NCBI GenBank assembly: GCA_937950565.1
Contig: CALFCS010000176.1
Coordinates: 1 to 9,120, forward strand
DNA from: an uncultured Lachnospiraceae bacterium
GTDB lineage: Bacteria; Bacillota; Clostridia; Lachnospirales; Lachnospiraceae
Direction of reading: 5' to 3'
Length of the DNA: 9,120 nucleotides
Each line of letters opens with the position of its first letter. Position 1 is the stretch's first letter. Position numbers and translations under genes: made by a program. The notes below the pieces were generated by a model. The model was not told the DNA's origin, made no database searches, and worked only from the letters and a program-made list of their open reading frames with translations. Below are positions 1 through 4,658 of this stretch, in pieces.

Positions 1-38
1 TAACCGAAGGGTCGTTGGTTCAAACCCAACTCGGGGAG
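1..38 (+). tRNA. 3' part of a tRNA, probably tRNA-Asn(GTT)
   Basis: Only the 3' half is inside the window. It can be laid out as the last anticodon base plus AA (1-3), the 3' anticodon stem CCGAA (4-8), a five-base variable loop (9-13), a T arm with stem GTTGG/CCAAC and loop TTCAAAC (14-30), the acceptor 3' strand TCGGGGA (31-37) and a G discriminator (38). CCA is not encoded. An anticodon ending in T, a short variable loop and a G discriminator fit tRNA-Asn(GTT) best. The full anticodon is outside the window, so the amino acid is inferred; some Arg isoacceptors cannot be excluded. Confidence 0.85.
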
Positions 39-44
39 TTAAGG

Positions 45-79
45 AAACCCTGTAAGCAGTAATGTTTACAGGGTTTTTT
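45..79 (+). terminator. Rho-independent terminator after the tRNA
   Basis: AAACCCTGTAA (45-55) pairs with TTTACAGGGTTT (66-76), giving an 11-bp stem around a ten-base loop. A run of six T follows the GGG of the stem. It closes the tRNA transcript and insulates the downstream heat-shock promoter. Confidence 0.85.
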
Positions 80-143
80 GCTGTACAGAAAACTTTTTTC
101 TTCTCTGTCTCTTACAATTGTTCACAGAATTTTCACAAAATTA

Positions 144-170
144 TTAGCACTCACACTTGACGAGTGCTAA
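144..170 (+). promoter_or_regulatory. CIRCE element (HrcA operator) of hsp20
   Basis: A perfect match to the CIRCE consensus: TTAGCACTC (144-152), a nine-base spacer (153-161), then GAGTGCTAA (162-170). The repressor HrcA binds this inverted repeat and is released when GroE is titrated by misfolded proteins; that mechanism is established for Gram-positive bacteria. The operator overlaps the -35 box, so bound HrcA should block RNA polymerase directly. Confidence 0.97.
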
Positions 171-185
171 TTCATATGCTATAGT
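157..185 (+). promoter_or_regulatory. Sigma-A type promoter of hsp20
   Basis: The -35 box TTGACG (157-162) and -10 box TATAGT (180-185) are separated by exactly 17 bp. The -35 starts in the CIRCE spacer and ends on the first base of its right arm. Transcription should start near 192, leaving a 5' untranslated leader of about 109 bases before the hsp20 start codon. Confidence 0.85.
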
Positions 186-300
186 ACACATAGAACAGGA
201 GAGAGGGAACGAAAAGGATATAAGATCCCGGTACTTCCAGACATCCCCGGTTCCAGTAAATAATAAACCAACATGTTTAATGGAAAAGGAGAGATGACTT

Positions 301-777
301 ATGATGACACCTAGTATTTTTGGAGAAAATTTATTTGACGATTTCTTTGATAGCTTTTTTGATTTTCCTGTATGGGATGATAAGGCCATGCAGAAGGCAC
401 AGAAGAAACTGTATGGACGCCATGCGGCAAATATGATGAAGACTGATGTACAAGAGCATGACGATCATTATGAAGTAGATATTGATCTGCCTGGTTTTAA
501 GAAAGATGAATTATCTTTGGAATTAAAAGACGGCTATCTTTTAATCAGCGCAGCAAAAGGATATGACAAGGAAGAGAAGGAAAAAGAAAGTGGAAGATTT
601 GTCCGCCGTGAAAGATATGCGGGAAGCATGAGCAGATCATTCTATGTTGGAGAAGATGTAAAACAGGAAGATATCCATGCAAGATATGAAAGTGGTGTAT
701 TGAAACTTTCCGTTCCGAAAATGGAAGCGAAGAAGCCACAGGTTGAAGAAAAGAAGTATATTGCCATCGAGGGTTAA
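301..777 (+). CDS. hsp20: Small heat-shock protein, Hsp20/alpha-crystallin family
   Basis: A 158-residue cytoplasmic ATP-independent holdase that binds unfolding proteins and passes them to ATP-driven chaperones. Three parts of the family are visible: a Phe/Asp-rich N-terminal arm (residues about 1-40, with FDDFFDSFF), an alpha-crystallin domain (about 47-140) ending in the hallmark GVLKLSVPK (132-140), and a C-terminal I-x-I motif (IAI, 154-156) used for oligomer assembly. The length is normal for the family. The start at 301 is preferred over the ATG at 304 because AAGGAG (286-291) then lies nine bases upstream. The gene is transcribed alone, between its CIRCE-controlled promoter and a strong terminator, so HrcA control is expected. 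It resembles clostridial Hsp18; the exact paralogue name is not certain. Confidence 0.96.
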   Translation: MMTPSIFGENLFDDFFDSFFDFPVWDDKAMQKAQKKLYGRHAANMMKTDVQEHDDHYEVDIDLPGFKKDELSLELKDGYLLISAAKGYDKEEKEKESGRFVRRERYAGSMSRSFYVGEDVKQEDIHARYESGVLKLSVPKMEAKKPQVEEKKYIAIEG

Positions 778-813
778 TGGCGCCTCGTTTCTATAGATGA
801 TATTATAATATGG

Positions 814-866
814 GCAGCCCGGAGTTTTGTGTGATGTGAAATTGCAGAACTTCGGGCTGCTTTTTT
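814..866 (+). terminator. Rho-independent terminator of hsp20
   Basis: A long hairpin: GCAGCCCGGAGTT (814-826) pairs with AACTTCGGGCTGC (848-860) through 13 base pairs including one G-T wobble, followed by six T (861-866). It ends the hsp20 transcript and separates it from the next operon, whose promoter starts at 870. Confidence 0.92.
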
Positions 867-869
867 AGC

Positions 870-898
870 TTGACATTATTTCGGTATACCGATATTAT
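870..898 (+). promoter_or_regulatory. Sigma-A type promoter of the XRE/HipA-like operon
   Basis: A consensus -35 box TTGACA (870-875), a 17-bp spacer, and a near-consensus -10 box TATTAT (893-898). It is close to the ideal sigma-A promoter and so should be strong unless repressed, as expected for an autoregulated toxin-antitoxin type operon. The first gene begins at 923. Confidence 0.85.
881..892. promoter_or_regulatory. Palindromic operator inside the promoter spacer
   Basis: TCGGTATACCGA is a perfect 12-bp palindrome lying entirely between the -35 and -10 boxes and abutting the -10. The next gene encodes an XRE-type DNA-binding protein, so this is the natural candidate for its autoregulatory site. 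That the protein binds here is inference from position and symmetry. Confidence 0.7.
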
Positions 899-922
899 GA
901 TAGAAGAGAGGATGTGTTCTGA

Positions 923-1327
923 ATGTTGATTGAGATTCTGTTGAAAAAGCGAAACATGACTAAATATAGATTAGCTATAGACGCGGGAATTCCTCATGCT
1001 ACACTGAACGATATCTGCAGTGGGAAAACCCGGTTGGAAAAATGTTCCGCCGAGACGGTGTATAAGCTTGCAAAGACACTTGGTGTGTCAATGGAACTTC
1101 TGACTGTTGAGGGGATTCGGCAAACGCAGCGGGAACGCTCTTACGAATACGGTTTACCGGCATATTTGCAGCATGACCTGGATGCATATAAGGATGGATT
1201 GAAAAATAAATCACCGCTGCTTGACTGTCTGTGGGGAGAACTGTACGGCAGTATCAATATTGCGGAGATTAATGACGGTGTAATTTCCAAAGAACATGCC
1301 GATTATCTGAGAGCAAAATACCTTTAG
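923..1327 (+). CDS. XRE-family HTH regulator (putative antitoxin/repressor of HipA-like kinase)
   Basis: A 134-residue protein. Residues about 4-60 form a Cro/C1-type helix-turn-helix: KKRNMTKYRLAIDAG leads into the recognition segment IPHATLNDICSGK, and LAKTLGVSMELL closes the fold. Residues about 73-134 are a separate C-terminal region (SYEYGLPAYL to RAKYL) that I do not recognise; it could contact the partner kinase. The start is supported by GAGAGGA (906-912) ten bases upstream. Only 14 bases separate its stop from the kinase gene, and its promoter carries a palindrome between -35 and -10. HipB-type antitoxins are XRE proteins encoded just upstream of HipA kinases and repress their own operon. 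This gene fits that pattern, although it is longer than a minimal HipB and antitoxin activity is not shown by sequence. Confidence 0.85.
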   Translation: MLIEILLKKRNMTKYRLAIDAGIPHATLNDICSGKTRLEKCSAETVYKLAKTLGVSMELLTVEGIRQTQRERSYEYGLPAYLQHDLDAYKDGLKNKSPLLDCLWGELYGSINIAEINDGVISKEHADYLRAKYL

Positions 1328-1341
1328 GGGAGTGGTAATAG

Positions 1342-2238
1342 ATGGATGAAACAATTGATTTTACAAACTGTCGAGTGATACTTGGAAAAGTATATAACGG
1401 AGCAAACGGGAAAAAGATTGCTGTGGAATATAATGGAACACTGTATATGTTGAAATTCCCGCCATCCGGCAAAAATAAGCCTACAGAGCTTTCCTACACG
1501 AATAGCTGCTTTAGTGAACATATTGCAAGCAGCATTTTTAACCTGATTGGTGTCAAAGCTCATGAAACTTTACTCGGAACATTTAAGGTCGCTGGAAAGG
1601 AGAAAGTTGTTTGTGCCTGCAAGGATTTCACGGCAGATGGGAAGAGATTCTTTGACTTTTGCTCTATTAAGAATACAATTTTGGAATCGGATTCAAACGG
1701 AACAGGAACAGAACTTGAGGATATTCTTGATACTATTGAAAAGCAGCAGTATATAGCTCCGAAGGAACTGGAAAGACATTTTTGGGATGTGTTTATTGTA
1801 GATACTCTGCTCGGTAATTTTGACCGCCACAATGGCAACTGGGGGTTTCTTTTCGATGAAAGTACGGGAGAGACATTCCTTGCACCGGTCTATGATTGCG
1901 GAAGTTGCCTGCTGCCACAGGCTGATGAGAAGGTTATGAGAGAGGTGCTGACAAATGAGGATGCGTTGAATTCAAGAGTTTACCAGTATCCGACATCTGT
2001 CATTAAGCAGAACAGCAGAAAAATTAATTACTATGACTTTTTAATGAGTGCCGAATATGAGGGATGTAATAAGGCGGTAAAGCGGGTTGTACCTCGGATT
2101 GATGTGGATGAAATCAGCAGATTTATTGATGAGGTTCCGTATTTGTCTGAACTGCAAAAGAAGTTTTATAAGCGCTATATCAGAGCGAGATATGATTTGA
2201 TTCTCGTTCCGGCTTTTGATTTGACAATTGTAATGTGA
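1342..2238 (+). CDS. HipA/CtkA-like serine/threonine kinase (putative toxin)
   Basis: A 298-residue protein with the hallmarks of the HipA-like kinase fold. TLYMLKF (33-39) carries a candidate ATP-binding lysine, K38. A Pro/Gly/Ser stretch (40-58) leads into SEHIAS (58-63), typical of CtkA-like members. The catalytic loop is NFDRHNGNWGF (159-169), with D161 the likely catalytic Asp and N166 the metal-binding Asn. APVYDCGSCL (181-190) supplies the DFG-like Asp, D185. The C-terminal part is helical. It is shorter than E. coli HipA (about 440 residues), lacking the separate N-terminal subdomain, so it is closer to the compact CtkA type. GGGGAG (1327-1332) overlaps the regulator's stop region and sits nine bases before the ATG, implying coupled translation. 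HipA kinases phosphorylate translation factors such as glutamyl-tRNA synthetase; the target of this one is unknown. No key catalytic residue is missing, so it is probably active. Confidence 0.85.
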   Translation: MDETIDFTNCRVILGKVYNGANGKKIAVEYNGTLYMLKFPPSGKNKPTELSYTNSCFSEHIASSIFNLIGVKAHETLLGTFKVAGKEKVVCACKDFTADGKRFFDFCSIKNTILESDSNGTGTELEDILDTIEKQQYIAPKELERHFWDVFIVDTLLGNFDRHNGNWGFLFDESTGETFLAPVYDCGSCLLPQADEKVMREVLTNEDALNSRVYQYPTSVIKQNSRKINYYDFLMSAEYEGCNKAVKRVVPRIDVDEISRFIDEVPYLSELQKKFYKRYIRARYDLILVPAFDLTIVM

Positions 2239-2254
2239 GCAGGAGGTTAAGTAA

Positions 2255-2692
2255 GTGGATTTACTGGTAAAAAATTTTAGCGAGTTAACAGCAGCAGAAT
2301 TATATGAAATTTTAAAAGCACGGTCAGAAATTTTTGTTATGGAACAGCAGATTTTGTATCAGGACATGGATGATATTGATTATAGAAGCCTGCATTGTTT
2401 TTTTATGGAGGACAATCGTGTAACGGCATATTTACGAGCCTTTTATGAAGATGAGAGTAAAGGTTGTGTTAGAATAGGAAGGGTGTTGACATTAGAGCAC
2501 GGGAAGGGTCTGGGAAAAGAGTTAATGCTTCGAAGTATGGAAGCGATATGTTCCAGGATGAAATGTAATAAATTCTGTATGGATGCGCAGAAATATGCGA
2601 TAGGATTTTATGAAAAATTAGGATTTAAAGTCACTTCAGATGAATTTTTAGAGGAAGGTATCATGCACGTTGTTATGGAATTAGATTTATAA
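2255..2692 (+). CDS. ElaA-like GNAT family N-acetyltransferase
   Basis: A 145-residue single-domain GNAT enzyme that would transfer acetyl from acetyl-CoA to an unknown amine. ElaA-like features are the segment RSEIFVMEQQILYQDMDDID (23-42), matching the family's R..VFV.EQ..YQD.D pattern, and EEGIMHVVM near the C-terminus. The acetyl-CoA loop is RVLTLEHGKGLGKEL (76-90), and motif B is the AIGFYEKLGF segment (115-124). The start is GTG at 2255, chosen because AGGAGG (2241-2246) lies eight bases upstream; no ATG fits better. It follows the kinase gene by 16 bases with no terminator or promoter between, so it is probably the third gene of that operon. A link to the kinase is possible but not shown. 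It is not of the TacT toxin type. Confidence 0.85.
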   Translation: MDLLVKNFSELTAAELYEILKARSEIFVMEQQILYQDMDDIDYRSLHCFFMEDNRVTAYLRAFYEDESKGCVRIGRVLTLEHGKGLGKELMLRSMEAICSRMKCNKFCMDAQKYAIGFYEKLGFKVTSDEFLEEGIMHVVMELDL

Positions 2693-2743
2693 TTTCATAG
2701 AAAATTAAAGTAAAGAAAAATGCGTGAGCAGGGAGAAGCTATT

Positions 2744-3289
2744 ATGAAAGCTATTCAAACAGACAGCCTGACAAAATATTACGGAAAATTCAGAGGGATT
2801 ATTATGTGAATCTATCGGTTGATGAAGGAGATTTTTATGGATTTATTGGACCCAACGGAGCAGGAAAAAGCACAACGATACGGACCTTGCTGGGACTGAT
2901 TTCTGCTACAAGTGGTTCCGCTACAATTTTTGGTAAGGATATTGTGAAAGATAAGCAGGAGATTCTTTCTGCGATTGGTTATCTTCCATCGGAAGCTATG
3001 TTTTATAATGGGATGAAAGTAAGGGATATTCTAAAGTTTTCTGCTGCAATGCGGAAAAAGGACTGTACAGAGGAAGCGGAAAGCGGTGTTCTACTTTTTG
3101 AATATTATTGCAAATCTGACAGATGAGGTACGGTGGTTAAAATATATCACGCCATTTGGTTACACGGAAAGCGCTTCGATTATCGCTGACCGTGCAATAG
3201 ATGGTAAATACCTGACAGTTGGGATTCTGCTTGGTCTGATTGGTGTGGTGGCTGCATTTTTGAAATATAACAAAAAGGATATTGCCTGA
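2744..3289 (+). pseudogene. Decayed ABC-2 transporter: ATPase N-terminus joined to permease C-terminus
   Basis: The remnant starts at ATG 2744, after a GGGAGAAG-type ribosome site, and encodes MKAIQTDSLTKYYGKFRGII before a stop at 2807-2809. The natural continuation (NLSVDEGDFYGFIGPNGAGK) is in another frame from 2806, so one base has probably been lost from a GATGTG-like codon pair near 2803. The ATPase then runs through Walker A (GPNGAGKST) to SAAMRKKDCTEEAE near 3080, with no signature motif and no Walker B. From about 3083, in a third frame, the sequence becomes the end of an ABC-2 permease: FLNIIANLTDEVRWLKYITP, then a membrane segment (VGILLGLIGVVAAFL) and the terminal KYNKKDIA. The missing ATPase C-terminal half and most of the permease imply an internal deletion of well over a kilobase. 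The product cannot work as a transporter. Confidence 0.9.
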
Positions 3290-3294
3290 AATGT

Positions 3295-3330
3295 GAAATA
3301 TAGCTGTAGATTATCTGACAGCTATATTTC
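3295..3330. repeat. Perfect 13-bp inverted repeat at the convergent gene ends
   Basis: GAAATATAGCTGT (3295-3307) and ACAGCTATATTTC (3318-3330) form a perfect 13-bp stem with a ten-base loop. It lies just after the transporter remnant's stop and overlaps the last codons of the minus-strand GNAT gene. Its position between convergent genes suggests a bidirectional terminator, but neither side has a good T-run, so termination would be weak or depend on other factors. Confidence 0.55.
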
Positions 3331-3822
3331 ATATGTAAGAATGTAATCATCCATCACAAAGCCATTACCGATATCAGCTACCTGTTCATTTGTGATTTTA
3401 AATCCGAGATGGTCATAAATGGCAAGTGTATTTGAATTATGCTTATTGCAGGTGAGCCAGATGCGGTTGAGTTTCCGTTCTTTACATAGATTTACAAGAA
3501 ACTGAAAGGCTTCTGTCGCCAGATGCTGGCCACGGAAATCTTCTTTAATATACAGTTTACTGAGAAAAAGGGCGTCTTTTTCCTGATGAATACCGGTATA
3601 TCCCACAAGGGTGTGAGAACTGTAGATTTGATAATATTCGTATCCGTCATTTTCAATCTGTGACTTGAGTGCAGGATAAGACTGGAACTTTTCTACCATA
3701 TAATCTACTTGCGCTTTTCCGATAATCGGTACAAAATGTTGATTCCAGATTTCTTCTGCTAAGGTAGCAATATTCTGGATTTCACTGTCTGTTTCGGCAA
3801 GAATTAATTGTTGTGTATTCAT
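3322..3822 (-). CDS. GNAT family N-acetyltransferase
   Basis: A 166-residue single-domain acetyltransferase. With M1 at 3820-3822, LSKLYIKEDFRGQHLATEAF (87-106) is the beta4/alpha3 acetyl-CoA site with the R-G-x-x-L-A turn, and the segment NSNTLAIYDHLGFK (129-142) is the C-terminal GNAT motif. The ending IGNGFVMDDYIL resembles PaiA-like/diamine acetyltransferases, so a polyamine-type substrate is possible but unproven. A TTG five codons further upstream is in frame, but GGGGGAA (complement of 3829-3835) is spaced eight bases from the ATG at 3822, making that ATG the better start. The gene is divergent from the ABC operon and convergent with the transporter remnant. It is not closely similar to the other GNAT in the window. 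Confidence 0.88.
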   Translation of the reverse strand: MNTQQLILAETDSEIQNIATLAEEIWNQHFVPIIGKAQVDYMVEKFQSYPALKSQIENDGYEYYQIYSSHTLVGYTGIHQEKDALFLSKLYIKEDFRGQHLATEAFQFLVNLCKERKLNRIWLTCNKHNSNTLAIYDHLGFKITNEQVADIGNGFVMDDYILTYEI

Positions 3823-3890
3823 TTGTATTTCCCCCAAATTTAAAAATAATCTTTATAATAGTTTAATAGAATAATTATTTCTTTTCTCCT

Positions 3891-3919
3891 ATTATAGATG
3901 ATATAATAAATGTGTACAA
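3891..3919 (-). promoter_or_regulatory. Possible promoter of the minus-strand GNAT gene
   Basis: Reading the minus strand, TATAAT (complement of 3891-3896) is a perfect -10 box. With a 17-bp spacer, TTGTAC (complement of 3914-3919) is a weak -35. The 8-bp inverted repeat TATAATAG (3854-3861) / CTATTATA (3889-3896) includes this -10. The region is very AT-rich, so chance matches are likely. Confidence 0.35.
3902..3907 (+). promoter_or_regulatory. Probable -10 box of the ABC exporter operon
   Basis: A perfect TATAAT lies 40 bases before the ATPase start. No good -35 box is found 16-18 bp upstream (only T-rich sequence around 3878-3884), so the promoter may need an activator or be weak. It overlaps the proposed divergent promoter of the GNAT gene, so the two could interfere. 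Confidence 0.45.
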
Positions 3920-3946
3920 TGATGAATTTTATTATGGAGGAGCAGT

Positions 3947-4651
3947 ATGGCCGGGTTTGTTTCATTAAAAGATGTAAAGAAAATATATCATATGGGTGAG
4001 GTTGAAATTATGGCTGCGGCCGGAATTGATTTTGAAATACAAAAGGGCGAATTTGCAGTTGTGATTGGTCCGAGTGGTGCGGGAAAAACAACGGTTTTAA
4101 ATATTCTTGGAGGTATGGATACTGCAACAGAAGGAGAAGTGCTTGTAGATGGTATGGATATCGCAAAGTATACCGGGAGACAGCTTACTGCATATAGAAG
4201 AGATGATATCGGATTCGTTTTTCAGTTTTATAATCTGATTCCGAATCTGACTGCCCTGGAAAATGTTGAGCTTGCACTTCAGATTTGTAAGAATCCAATG
4301 GATGCCAGAGAGGTGTTGGAGGAAGTCGGACTGGGGGAAAGATTAGATAATTTTCCGGCGCAGCTGTCCGGAGGAGAACAGCAGAGAGTGTCGATTGCCA
4401 GGGCGCTTGCGAAGAATCCAAAGCTTCTTCTTTGCGATGAACCGACCGGAGCGCTTGATTATAATACAGGAAAATCTATTTTAAAGCTATTGCAGGATAC
4501 TTGTCGCAGCAAAGGGATGACGGTGATTTTGATTACCCATAACTCAGCGATAGCGCCTATGGCAGACCGTGTGATTAAATTGAAGAATGGACGGGTATCG
4601 AGTGTTGTGGAGAATCCGAACCCGGTTCCGGTAGAAACAATAGAATGGTAG
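3947..4651 (+). CDS. ABC transporter ATPase, MacB/LolD (FtsE-like) type
   Basis: A 234-residue cytoplasmic ATPase subunit with every catalytic motif: Walker A GPSGAGKTT (41-49), the Q-loop in FVFQFYNLIP (Q93), the signature LSGGEQQR (140-147), Walker B LLLCDEPTGALD (160-171) and the switch histidine in ITHN (H198). The DEPTGALD form and the length place it in the MacB/LolD/FtsE group, which powers FtsX-type permeases; many of these act as mechanotransmission machines or lipid, peptide or drug exporters rather than classic channels. GGAGGAG (3936-3942) gives a strong ribosome site close to the ATG. The stop overlaps the ribosome site of the permease gene, seven bases before its start, so the pair is co-translated and surely forms one complex. 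Confidence 0.95.
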   Translation: MAGFVSLKDVKKIYHMGEVEIMAAAGIDFEIQKGEFAVVIGPSGAGKTTVLNILGGMDTATEGEVLVDGMDIAKYTGRQLTAYRRDDIGFVFQFYNLIPNLTALENVELALQICKNPMDAREVLEEVGLGERLDNFPAQLSGGEQQRVSIARALAKNPKLLLCDEPTGALDYNTGKSILKLLQDTCRSKGMTVILITHNSAIAPMADRVIKLKNGRVSSVVENPNPVPVETIEW

Positions 4652-4658
4652 GAGACAG

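Noticed and set aside
1..38. tRNA 3' end as an attachment site for an integrated element
   Set aside because: No second copy of the tRNA 3' sequence was seen in the window and no integrase or other phage or element gene is present.
273..314. Short leader open frame (13 codons) overlapping the hsp20 start
   Set aside because: It has no Shine-Dalgarno sequence of its own before the ATG at 273, and its codons simply read through the hsp20 ribosome site.
144..389. Minus-strand open frame over the CIRCE element and hsp20 start
   Set aside because: It covers the operator, the promoter and the first codons of a clear hsp20 gene, has no ribosome site and no recognisable protein features.
2255..2692. 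GNAT gene as a TacT-type toxin next to the HipA-like module
   Set aside because: Its sequence is ElaA-like, and there is no ribbon-helix-helix DUF1778 antitoxin gene beside it, as TacT systems require.
2806..3126. Reading the 106-residue Walker A fragment as an independent ABC ATPase gene
   Set aside because: It lacks the signature, Walker B and H-loop, its N-terminal piece is in another frame just upstream, and its last ~15 residues are out-of-frame read-through of the permease remnant.
3823..3837. TTG start at 3837 for the minus-strand GNAT gene
   Set aside because: The GGGGG of the ribosome site would lie inside the coding sequence. The ATG at 3822 is correctly spaced from it and is a better codon.
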